Assembly (NCBI RefSeq): GCF_047496725.1
Contig: NC_132978.1
Coordinates: 13,283,501 to 13,347,500, forward strand
Length of the DNA: 64,000 bases
Direction of reading: 5' to 3'
Origin: Anoplolepis gracilipes
Lineage: Eukaryota; Arthropoda; Insecta; Hymenoptera; Formicidae
The notes beneath the pieces are model-generated. The model worked only from the letters and a program-made list of their open reading frames with translations, was not told the origin of the DNA and made no database searches. Each line of letters begins with the position of its first letter. Positions within the stretch are counted from its first letter, which is position 1. Below, piece by piece: positions 12,317-23,644 of the stretch. Both the position numbers and the translations under genes were made by a program.

Positions 12317-15165
12317 TTAATTTAATGCGATATCATTGTCATCATCCATATCCATAATGATTGGGTCTAAAGATGGCATATCTGCGCTATTGCGTATCTC
12401 GCGCGTTATGTTCTCAAGGGTCTCTATTTCAGTATCTTGCAAGCTTTTCGTATTATTAATGTCTTCTCGTTTTTGAACTTCAGCGGCTGCAAGATCAAAT
12501 ACCTCTTTCAGTATCATGTTGGCCGCATCCATGGGGTTATCATTCGAGACATGATTCGAATTTTCCCGCTTTTCGCACTTGCTATTCGTTGTATTATTTT
12601 CGATTAAGTCTGCGAGGTTCTTCACGGTCTCCTCTAATTTGTCTTTCTCATTCGATCTCTCTACTGTAATTGTTTCTTCCGTGACTTTCTCGTGTTGTGC
12701 TATATCGTTATTACTATCTGTAGGAATCGTCGCACTGCTCTCGTCTTCATCGCCATCTTCCTCCTGATTAAGTTTTTTACCATTCAAAAGATTCAATTTA
12801 ACAATATCTTTTGCATTATTAGGTTTGTCAACATCTATAGTCATTTCGGTTTCCATATTCTGTTCATTGCTCGTAGCTTGCTGCTTTTCTACAGTCTCGA
12901 CTTTGTTTTCGTCTTCGACTGTATCCTCTAAATCTGTTTGGTCTTTTAATGTTTCTGTCTCATCAATGACGTTTAACACAGTTTTTTCCTTTTCCTCCGA
13001 TTCATTTATATCTTCCTTTTGAGATTTATTCGTTAAATTGCATTGCTTCATTTCTACATCTTTTATTATTTCATTTTCATTATCGTTGCAATTATTTTTT
13101 AAATCACTTTTGCAACTTTCACTGTGATTTTTATCATCCTCAATTACGTTGTTAATTGGTGAACTCGAATCTAGTCTACTCGTCGTTTTATTATCGTGTA
13201 TCACTTCTTCGTGAAGATGTTCTTTGTCATTATTAGTCTCATTATTAAAATTTTCTTTTTCTTTAGTAGACACTTCTGTATCATTTTCTGCAGATACATC
13301 TTTATTTTCTTCTACGTCAACGTCTGTAAACAATTCAAAATGTAAAACTTTAGATGTGGAAGAAACCGCCTTCGCGACAACATCTTCCTGTACATTCAAT
13401 GTATCTTTATCTTCCGTCGCATCAATATCTCTGTCCATTGATGACTTTCTACGATCTTTATCCTTTATAACTTTCTCCATAATATTTTTATTCTTTGTAT
13501 CTGTTTCTTTCGTATCTTCGCCCTGTTCTATTTCAACAGATGTTACTGTTTCATTTGGCATTTCGGTCGTCGATTCTATACATTGTTCAGATTCTTCCGT
13601 TATCTTTTCATCACTTTGAAGTTTCATAGATTCTTCTACGCGCAATTCACTCTCTGCGTTCAATTTGTCAATTACATTGCAGTTTTCGCTGCTCGCTTCT
13701 TTCTCCGCTTCTTTCTCCTTTGCATTTTTTCTCTGTACAGAAAAGATTTCTTCGTCATCTGTATCTGTGACATTAATAGCAATCTCTTCGGATGAATCGT
13801 CGGTATGTTTATCAATTGATTTGATTTTAATTACTTCTGCTTCTTTGAAACTCTTTCTTTTCTTATCTTCTTCTGAATCGCTTCTCAACTCTTGCTTCTC
13901 CTTATTACTTGAAATAGTTATTCTTTCCAATTTTAACGAAGCTTGCATGAAATGTGTTAAACTATGTTGCACGTTTGATAACTTGGTGTCAAATTTCTTA
14001 CCACATGTGTCACAAGAATAGCAATTTTTCTTAACTTCCGACGGTGCTACAGATTTCGGACTTTTAAATTCCGTCAATGCCGTTTCCATACTAGAGATAG
14101 AAGATGATCTCGTCCTTTTGGGAGTATTCTTTTCTTTGTTTGTACGCACACTCGAAGCGTTTTTCGACGTTCTTTTCAAATTTGTACTTTCGGAAGATGA
14201 ATCATCTGTAGATTCTGAATGTACATTCGAAGTTATTCCTTCAAGAATAGTCCTCAATTTCTTTCTATCTGGCTTACTCGAGGAAGGTGATAAAAGTTTT
14301 GCGCGATTATCCAATTTCTCTCTTGATTTCAATGGAGAAATATCGGAATCCGAACTCGGATCACTGGTGCCGATTGTTCTTTTACGTCCCCGCCGCGTCA
14401 AATAAGTGGTAGACTGCTGCTCCACATCAGACGATACCTTTGCTACCTTTGCTTCATTTGCATTTTCACGTTTTCTGTTCAATCTTGTTACTTTCGTTGG
14501 CGGGCTCTCGACATCTTCGTTCTTCTCAGCATCGTTCCGCCGTTTCTTTCCTTGTTTTGTATTATTGTTAACAGCATTATTCCCCGACTTAGGCGTGAGA
14601 TTTGTACAACTTTCAGACAATCTGTCTTCTAATGAACTGTCTTCTGATATACTGTATTTATTACCTTTATTCTTTTCAATCTTATGTTCTTTCTCGTTCT
14701 TGCACAATTTTTTGTCTAGCACGTCCGTCAAAAAGACAGTGCATAGTTTTGTTCCTGCTAAATTAGATTCCATCTGTCGCGATTTCCGTTTCAATCTGTC
14801 CTTATTTGGATCCATCGTTATCCAGCAATTTCTGCATACCGTTAGACGTGTGTGATGAAATCTGTACATATCAGTACCATTCGGAACAATATTATGACAT
14901 TCGTCGCATTTCCGGATTTTTGGTTTCACGTCATTACGTGATTTAGTTTGTACATTGATTCGCCTTTTGCGATTTTTAGCACGTGACTTCTTACGTGCCA
15001 TATTCTCACTATTTTCGCTATCAGAATATATTAGATCAAAGAATGTAACATCTGGAAATGTAGTAATAGTCGTTTTACGATTCACAACATCTGTATATAC
15101 CTGCAATTTCAACAATACAAGTTTAACAAAGATATTTGTAAAGTAATAAAATTACAAAAAAATTT

Positions 15166-15209
<44 letters not shown>

Positions 15210-16768
15210 CAATAAGTCTTTATTACCTTTGGAAAATTTGAATAGTTTATCTCTTTTATCTCTTCATTAATCAAGGCCTTCAAATTGTAAACTACTTCCT
15301 GATATATTCTCCTCAAATCATACAAAACGTCCAAGTTGTATCGACATGTCAGACATATCAGTTTTGAATTGTTGTTTTCCTTAAGCTGCAAAGAAACATG
15401 GTAAATTTATGTGTTATACATTATTAATTTATTTCAAATTGAATTTTAATAAATACAACAGTTATATTATTCATTTTTTTATGCAAAAATAAAAAAAAGT
15501 AGAGATTTAGAAAAACTTACATCTTCATTAAAAATCTTGCGGATCTTCTGTAAAGGACTAAATACTGCACGATTGTCCTGGGTAATATCAAAGATACGAT
15601 TATTTTTTACATGTTCGAAGCACAAACAGCAACATGGCATTGATGTTTTGGTTTCTGGTTTTGAGGTTTTATGTGATTTCTTATACTTTTGCACAAATTT
15701 GGTACACTGATCTAATTCATACGCGCACTTGTAGCATATTTTGTTCGACAATTTGATGCTTTTCTCGTCAACCTATGATAAAAGAGCACATTTGATTCTT
15801 TCAGGGAGTCATTTTTTAACTTTCTAATCATTATTCTTAATTTGATAATCTTCATTCAGTTAATTAATAAGTAAGAAAAAGAAAATTGAATTATTTTCTT
15901 GATAAATACACATCTTTCATCAACAAGTGAGACATGAACACTCAATAAAGTATACTGAAAATAAAGTGCATATAAACATTTATTGCACGTTTTAAATATA
16001 ATTACAGATATAAATAAAAAAAAGTAGAGTGTATTACGAAGAGATGTGACCGTAGGATCTAAATATACTTATATACCTTATTTATTGTCCGCATACGCGT
16101 TACCACAAAATGTCGGTAAAATGAGGTACAAAATGGATACGAGTCTCATAATTTTTTTAAGAAATATTACTCGTTTACCTCGTCGAATGAAGAGATGTAA
16201 AAGTTTACGCGACCTATCGCATCAAAGTTTATATGTGTACATGCGTATTTTTTTTTTCTTCCAACAGATATCTCTAAGGTTGGAATTATTTGACTTTCAG
16301 GCGTAATATTTTTTACTAAAACGCAAGTTCCACATCTTGAACACAGATGTCGCGGTTCGTATCAACATTTCGACGTCCATACATAAATCACAGTACGCAT
16401 AAAAAGCAGTGTATAATTTAATAAAGTTGTATAATAAAAAAAAAAAAAAAAAAAAAAAAAAGAAAATTAGAGTTTTCCTGTAGTTATAGAATTTCATGCA
16501 CAGGACGAAATGTGGCAAATATATATCCGCCGAAATCCAACTTTGGGGAGCAGGCTATTCTAACCTACAAACCGGTTAAAGCGACTCTAACTTGAACAAA
16601 AAAAAGCTGAATCTTCGATAGAGATATTCATCTAGGTTATTCCCAAGATCGTACCTTTGTAGACAGACATATCTGTAGTTGTTCGACAAAGGCGTCGTAA
16701 GTGTCTGTCGTAACGTCCAGAAATACACCCTCGTCGCTCGCACACAGAAAACAATATTGGCCAGACAT
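12317..16768 (-). CDS. Tandem-ZAD zinc-finger protein with long low-complexity tail
   Basis: Four exons on the minus strand, all phase 0: 16655-16768, 15521-15772, 15227-15385 and 12317-15100, giving about 1102 residues. Exon 1 carries the first half of a ZAD (YCFLC, C-x2-C). Exon 2 carries its second half (ICYKC) and the first half of a second ZAD (CCCLC). Exon 3 closes that one (ICLTC). Exon 4 opens with a further Cys4 cluster (CDEC ... CRNC, about residues 240-270), contains one canonical C2H2 finger (CDTCGKKF then H-x3-H, about residues 533-555), and otherwise is K/E/D/N/S-rich with basic stretches (ARKKSRAKNRKRR) that look like nuclear localisation signals. ZAD proteins are insect nuclear DNA-binding or chromatin factors that dimerise through the ZAD. 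I cannot name the orthologue. The ATG at 16768 is followed at once by the ZAD, as is usual; the tail's acidic end (MDMDDDNDIALN) is at 12317. A single C2H2 finger is few for the family, so DNA binding may not be its main role. Confidence 0.88.
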
Positions 16769-17260
16769 AACGGCACACGATACAATGATGTAATCACGCT
16801 AGCATCACAGATCCTCGGTCGCGAATGATCCCTGATGTCTGGTCCCTGGTCCCTGGTCTGGACTTCTGGACCGACGAAATTTTCTTCATACGAGCACAAA
16901 AAAGTCAAAGACACCCAGAACCAACCACTAGCTACGACAATGTTTTCACTCCTTCCACATAAATCGTACCCAGGGTCGCGCGTCGCGTGCACACGTAACC
17001 CTGTGTAGAAAAAATTGGCGGTAAACAAGTAAGGTTACAATCGACGAAAAAAACATGGCAGAGTATATACCGACCGATGCGATATATCGGCCATATCGAT
17101 ATAGATAGTAGCTCAAATTGTTTAATCTCAAATTGTTTTTTTAATTCTTTTTCATTTTTTTTTTTTTTTTTTTTAACAAAGATTCAGACGTAGCAAGAAT
17201 TTATCGTTAAAGCGACGATACTTTATCAAACTTTAGAGTCCGATGATGACTCCGAGTCAT
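16769..17260. other. Upstream region of the ZAD gene
   Basis: CpG-moderate DNA immediately 5' of the ZAD gene start on the minus strand. It should contain its promoter, but I saw no convincing TATA box. The ORFs here (for example minus 17028-16576) do not resemble known proteins and overlap the ZAD first exon in another frame. Confidence 0.45.
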
Positions 17261-17266
17261 TGATCA

Positions 17267-17507
17267 ACATATCGACATATAGAATGAACTGCTAATGACA
17301 ATGGAGGGGGTAACCGCACGCGTAGAGCGAAAGGCAAAAATATGAAGTCACGTCTCCGTCTTTTTTTCTAATAAAGTCTGACTGATCTCAAAAAAATAAC
17401 AGTATTGATGACAGTATGTCAGTTGTTGGTTTAGAGGGGATAATCGCTCTACGAGTGCGATTACCCTCCTCTCCATTGTCCTTAGCAGTCCATTCTATAC
17501 GTCGATG
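17267..17507. mobile_element. TIR/fold-back element, 241 bp
   Basis: The left arm (about 17267-17330) and the right arm (about 17444-17507) are reverse complements with scattered mismatches, sharing ATAGAATG, CTGCTAA, GACAATGGAG and CGTAGAGCGA on the arm strand. The loop is about 113 bp. There is no ORF. It is consistent with a MITE; no clear target duplication was identified. Confidence 0.75.
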
Positions 17508-17782
17508 TATCTGTCCGATAAATCGATGAGACAATGGTTTGAATTCGAATGTACATGATATATTGATCTATATTAAAAAAACACAGAAATAAGATTTATT
17601 TAAGTAACAACACGCAAGATAATATACATATATATTGTACAAAGATATCTCGACCTCGGATATCTATTTTTTGCAGTCATTAATTTGTTCTTTATTTCAT
17701 CAGGATATCACCTTGCATTCATCCGACGAATATGACTTGTCATCAAGAGAAAGTTACATTCTCATGCTCTCCATTAACTTTT

Positions 17783-18193
17783 ATATAGGATCTCCGGTAA
17801 TTCGTAAAAAGTCTCTCGTGTACAGATGGAGCGAATCAAACTGAGCAAAAAAGTCCTTTACCATCTTGCAATTTTCTCAATAATTATTGAGAAATTAATT
17901 TAAAAATATCGACCAATATATTAGCGCTCTACGAAAAGACAGCCCGCTGTCACGCGGTCGCGAAGAGACAGCTTACTGTTACACGGTTATTATGCATGCG
18001 ACTAGCAACCGCGTGACAGCGGGCTGGCTTTTCTCGCCACGTGTTAATACTCAGACGAATTGGTCAATATTTTTAATTAATTTCTCTACAATTATTCCAA
18101 AAACTCGCAAAACAATACAGAACTTTTTTCTTCAGTTTGATCCGCTCTATCTGTAGACGAAAGATTTTTTACTAATTACCGGACATCTTATAT
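17783..18193. mobile_element. Long imperfect palindrome (fold-back element), about 411 bp
   Basis: The two arms (about 17783-17970 and 17990-18193) match as reverse complements along nearly their whole length: ATATAGGATCTCCGGTAATT against ATATAAGATGTCCGGTAATT, then CTACAGAT, ATCAAACTGA, GAGAAATTAAT, and finally AGCCCGCTGTCACGCGGT near the centre. The centre is only about 20 bp. A transcript through it would form a very long hairpin. There are no ORFs of note. A second element (18195-18342) starts immediately at its right edge. Confidence 0.85.
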
Positions 18194-18194
18194 T

Positions 18195-18342
18195 AAGCCC
18201 GTATCAGACTACGCATTAAAAATTAAGATTAAAGATTGAAGATTGAAATTTAACCAATCAAGACAAAGCAATTTTAGTTCCTTTTATTCTGATTAATCAA
18301 ATTCTAATCTTCAATTTTCAATTCATAGTGTGATACTGGCTC
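18195..18342. mobile_element. MITE family A, copy 1
   Basis: Begins AAGCCCGTATCAGACTACGC and ends with an imperfect complement of that sequence (AGTGTGATACTGGCT). The interior is AT-rich with AGACAAAGCAATTTTAGTT. A second copy with the same ends and interior lies at 25607-25740, which establishes this as a repeat family rather than a chance palindrome. Confidence 0.85.
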
Positions 18343-18460
18343 TACGCTATGTTTTATATTATCTTTATGACTTGTTATGGCGAATGAATCGGTTTGAAAA
18401 TATCGCAAATGATACATCTTCTGGCGAAAATATGTCGATTGTGCAAATTATTTTCGCTAT

Positions 18461-19393
18461 TCAACTAGATGCTTTCCGGATTTCCTCTTGTGTCTTGTTC
18501 GCAACTGACAAATCTTCTATTCGGTTCTTTATCCCACCGAATAAAACCCTGAACGTCTCTAACGCTGATGTAAATATATTCCTATAACGCAAACATAGAA
18601 AAAGTTGATTAACCTATTATTAGTATTACAATCAAAATCATTAAATGTCCTTTTAATTTCAAAATGTTTTCTCAAGAAAATTAAGAAGCCAATAAGTTTT
18701 TGCAATTATAATAATTAGCAATTGAAAATTTTTGATAATATGAGAGTAACAAAGTAATATTTATCGATTAATTTTAAATAGAATTTAGACCTAAAGAAAT
18801 GTAATATTGACAATTGGACAATTTTTGATAAAAAAAAAAATATTTAAAAGGACACGTTTTGTGTATACACAAAGTATATCTCTCTCGTAGATGATTTATC
18901 GCTCGATAGCTGGATGGACCATCACCTGACACCGTCCATCATGCTCGCAATCTGACCGGGTGGCAGTTGCATCCTCTCCTTCATGAAATCCAGGCCGACG
19001 GACACCGCGTTGTCTATCGCCCTCCATCCGGCACGCATCCCATCTTCCGCGCTGCCTAATATCGCCGCGACCGACTTGTGCGAATCCTTTGTAACCGCGT
19101 AAGCGTTGCGAAGAGCAGATGCCTCGGCGTTCGTGGCGACAACGCTCGTCGGCGCGGTAGGATCGTGCGTGCCGCACATGACGCTCAATTGCTGCAAAAC
19201 AAACGGCGCAAACAGATGTCAAAGTGCTTCGCGCATCGTTGCATTAAAATTATATAGGATACATTATATGTACACACTTTCTCTTTGAGAATTCTAATTT
19301 AACTTCACTTTTAATATTATACATAGCATTAGAGATATACATTCCCTTTCCCCTTCCTCCCTAGCCTTTTCTGTCTCTCTAGATATACATATA

Positions 19394-19436
<43 letters not shown>

Positions 19437-19719
19437 CTTGATCTTTTATTTATTAGAAATGTACTGTCAATCTAATGAAATTATAAATCTCGCATGTACA
19501 CTTCTCTGATTTCATATAAAAGCTTTACGTAAAATCAAACAGAAAAAAAAATTCAGATCTGAAGACATAACAATTTTCTCGCAGAGCGATTTACGTTGAA
19601 TGATATTTTTTGTTACTACATAGGCCGGATCCCGTCATCATTATACACACATGATACGCGATGCGCACGATACTCGAAGTTCTCGTGTTGATTTCGTTCG
19701 GTGTCTCAGGATCTGTCAT
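18461..19719 (-). CDS. Uncharacterised small protein, three exons
   Basis: I do not recognise this product. Exons on the minus strand are 19651-19719 (less certain), 18926-19191 and 18461-18581. The second and third join in phase 2 across AG|GTGATG and TTATAG|G to read through MMDGVR into NIFTSALETF, ending RKASS and TGA. The predicted protein is about 150 residues, alanine- and methionine-rich, probably helical, without signal peptide or transmembrane segment. The recognisable stretches are VMCGTHDPTAPTSVV, SAEDGMRAGWRAIDNAV and LFGGIKNRIEDLSVANK. Exon 2 is GC-rich and codon-like against AT-rich introns, which argues for real coding. Exon 1 (MTDPETPNEINTRTSS) needs a weak donor (CAT|GTGTGT); it was chosen because its ATG follows a TATA box on this strand and because the phase fits. 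The gene lies 350 bp downstream of the K2P channel, same strand. Function is unknown. Confidence 0.6.
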
Positions 19720-19874
19720 CGTTCTGGCCGGACACTTTTGACTATAGACTCGTGACAACAATTCGGTCGAGAAGAGGTTGAGATTCGCGACTCCTAAATT
19801 TAGTTCTGCTCTCCTTCTACCTTGACAGCTTCGTGTCGCGTCGGTCAAGGACGACAACCGGCGCACGGGTCTCA

Positions 19875-19881
19875 ATTTATA
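19875..19881 (-). promoter_or_regulatory. TATA box for the uncharacterised small gene
   Basis: The minus strand reads GTATAAATTG here, a good TATA element about 155 bp before the ATG at 19719. It favours that ATG over a more distal in-frame ATG at 19884, which would lie upstream of the TATA box and so outside the transcript. Inference from spacing only. Confidence 0.45.
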
Positions 19882-20072
19882 CACCTTTGAGGCTTTTTAT
19901 CGATCGCATCATATTGACGCGACGACGATATAAAGCGCGCGAACTATGAAACGGTACAACTAGATTGCGCGTAGACAAGCGGCAATATACGATACACAAG
20001 ATATACGAGAGATGCGTCCAGATATTATAACGCAGTAAATTTCTTTCCCAGTATCATATTTTTGACGTCACA

Positions 20073-21322
20073 TTAAACGCTAGATTCGTAAACGACGATT
20101 TGTACGATCGGCTTTTTCGGCGGCGGCACTGTCACAGATGCAGCGATGTCGCGCAATACCGCCTCCACAGCTTCCTCCCAATCTTGATCCTTTGTAACGT
20201 CACTGGAAGCGGACCATCTCAAACGTGGCATAGATATTACCGTCAATACTTTCCTGTGAAATTGGCATTTTATTAATATTCATTATCTTTTGTTATTAAA
20301 ATTAAACTGAACCCATCAGTAAACGCTAGATATTCCTGAAATATTTATAAAATGTTTCTAAAATCCAAAATGAACATCCCAAGATTATTCCGGAATATTT
20401 AAAGAATGTACAGAAAATATTCAAATAAGCACAAAATCTGATTTTTTATCATTTTGTATACTGTTCTATTTTTTATGTTCCATAAATATATCAAAATTTA
20501 CACTGAATGTTCCTTATTAAACATGTAAGTAATGTTTATAGAATATTTTAAATATTTCACAATTATTTGAATGTTCTATGAACATTTCTCTACTATTCCA
20601 GGATATATACAGAACTTTTAAAATACGAACGGAATATTTTAGGAATATCTAGCGTTTACTGGATGTATTTCTATTAATTCTTCTACTTTAATAAGATTCT
20701 AAGATAATAAAAAATAATGCTATTATCAGGTAGAGATATATTTATCTCTTTTATCTTAAAAATGAATCAGTTTCCAACAAATAAATCTCCTTCCATTAGC
20801 TGTTCATTAATATGATTTATTAGACATTATGATATCAGGTATAAAAAAATTATAATTTAATAATAATCGCTCTACTTGATTCTTGGAAGAATTAAAAAGA
20901 AACAATAATAAATACCTTAGATCAGCATGTAGCGCGGACATATCGCCGCCTGCTTGTTCGCCGAGTTTCCTGAGAGTTTCAGCTAATGGACCACTCAGTC
21001 TTTGCAGCCTTCTCCAAGACTGAGCGTATTGTCGTCTAACGAGTTCGATGATGGTGCTAGTCAGTGCTAAGCCGACCAAGATGTACAAAGTACATAATAA
21101 AGTGTATTTGGGCTTCTCTGAAAGCAAACAAACATTGTGCGGTTGGCATAATTAGAATAGAGTCCGTGCATAAATATAGATACAAATTACTCATTTTCAT
21201 CGGCATATACTTCGATTTTTAATAGCAAAGATCTGTTTATTATTATCAACTTAACCGATCAATATAATTGCTTTTGCATTTCGTTGTTCTTTTAATCGTT
21301 AGATTAAAATTACACACTAACA

Positions 21323-21386
<64 letters not shown>

Positions 21387-23594
21387 TGATAAAAGATTAT
21401 AATATATAAACGTGTGCTAAAATTATACATTACGGAATATTAATATTAAAATTTCTTGGAGAGCTTTTTTTTTACTTACTCGGCACAAGATCACCAAAGC
21501 CTATGGTGGTCATTGTTACAAAGCAAAAATAAAATCCATCGAAAAAGTCCCAATCGTCCTCCCATAACATAAACATACCGGCGCCGCAGGCGAGGTATAG
21601 GAAGAGCAATATGATGGCGGCACAGGCGCCTGTATAAGAAAAAAATTATTGATCAGAACTAAAAATCGATCTAAATCTGCGAATTAAACTTACCGAGTGA
21701 TCGTCGACCGGTTGCGTTTGTCGGAATAATGCACGAGAGTTTTGCGCGAAAGGGAAGCTTCAATTTTAGCATCAACGCAATATGCACCACTCCTTTCGCG
21801 AACAGTTTTCCCAAGTCGGCGATTACGATGAGAGTGAGAGGTATGCCGATGAGAGCGAAAAAGATGCAGAAAATCCTTCCCCAATTAGTCGAGGGCACGA
21901 CGTTGCCGTATCCTATCGAATATACATCAATCATTATGAAGAAAAAAATATTTAATGTTTAAACTTGAGATGAAATGTAATGATATAGTTTAGTATATTG
22001 GTTTATGATTCCTCAGAATAAGAGATTAAAGAGCTTAATTTTCATTTTATTTTATTATTATTTTAATATATAAGTAAACTCTGCTAAAATAATCAGGATC
22101 GGTTACCGATGGTAGTAAGGACGGTGCTGGCGAAAAAAACCGCTTGGAGAACACTCCATCTTTCGGTTACGATGGGTGGCAAGTCCGATTCAACGTGAAC
22201 ATCCTGATCCATGGTATTCGTTACAAAATTGACTAAAAGACCCGCTTCGGCCGCTTCCTGAACAGCTTCTTCGTAGGCGCGCAATTTCACACTTATCTGA
22301 AAGAGCCGATCGTGTCATGATGAATGAAACCAGAAAGGGCCCAGGTAGAAGAGAAAGTCACAATAATATCAAAATCCATCAAAATGATTAAAAAATTATC
22401 GAAAAGTGAGTTTTTGTAGTCATATTTTCGTCATTATTTTGACGTCATTTGACATTACTTTGACACTATATCGTGATTTTCTGTTCTACTTGGGGGTAAT
22501 TCTCGCGCATTTTTGGCCATCAAGTTTCTCACCAAAGTTCGCAAATTGAAGACGTCCGTATTGTTGGAAATAGAATCGACGAAACGATATCGTTGCATTC
22601 GTAATTTTGCGCGCAAACGTTCGAGTCGTCCGAGTTCCGCCGGAAGTTCAATCTGCCGGAAGACCTGGAGAGAGAAGCGAGTTTAAAATTATCTATTTTG
22701 AGAAAAACAATCTTATAACAACGAATTATATCCAAAGGATATGCAAACTTGAATTTTTAATATCAAATCAATCTTATGTATGAGTAGTAAAAATGTTAAA
22801 CACGATGTCAAAATATATATATATATATATATATGTACATACAGCAAGATTGCCTTAACGATCGAAACTAATGATAAATCAACAAATCCATTACTCGTAT
22901 AGGTAATATATTAATCTTGAGTCTCAAGTGCTAGATACACTTTAGGGTAAATGATCGAGTTGAAATGCACATATTTATCGCGAGCATAAATATCCTTTCG
23001 TCTATAATAATCCTTGATGGTTTCAAACCGATAAATCTTCGTCAACTGTGTTTATCAATTAGTAGAATTAGTTTTTCACTTGTAAAAGATTATAATATAT
23101 AAAATGTTTATTCTCCAAACTGACTTTGTAACGTGAAAATATATATTATTTTTTATTTTGATTTTGATTATTATTATAATTATTTTGTAAAAAGGCTCTT
23201 TTACTAGTAAAGTTAATTTATTTTATTTATATAATTGTTAGAATTTAATTGCTTTAGATATACGTATATCTGTGTATGCGTTGCAATTAATTTTTACATA
23301 CCTTTTTACGTGAGAAATTTACGAATAAAAAACTCGAGTTCATTAAAAATTGTTTATCGGTTAAAATACATTTAGCTATTTTTACGACTATATATTATGA
23401 GGTACTCAAAAAATCGTAACCGTCGAGAATTTCAACGTATGGTATTTTTACCAGACTTTATTGAAAGGCATCAAGTGGTAATATACTTCTCACTGAGCCG
23501 CACGATTGGTGCGTTGCTAAAAATAAAGATATATGATTCGGTAAGCAAGTCCGTTCGTTATTTTATAGAATGTAAATATTTATGGAACATCGGA

Positions 23595-23644
<50 letters not shown>

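Noticed and set aside
16576..17028. 150-residue minus-strand ORF upstream of the ZAD gene
   Set aside because: It overlaps the ZAD first exon in another frame, and that exon's frame carries the C-x2-C motif and the correct splice phase.
19720..19884. Longer N-terminus (ATG at 19884) for the small minus-strand gene
   Set aside because: A TATA box at 19875-19881 would put that ATG upstream of transcription, and the extra residues look like translated 5' UTR.
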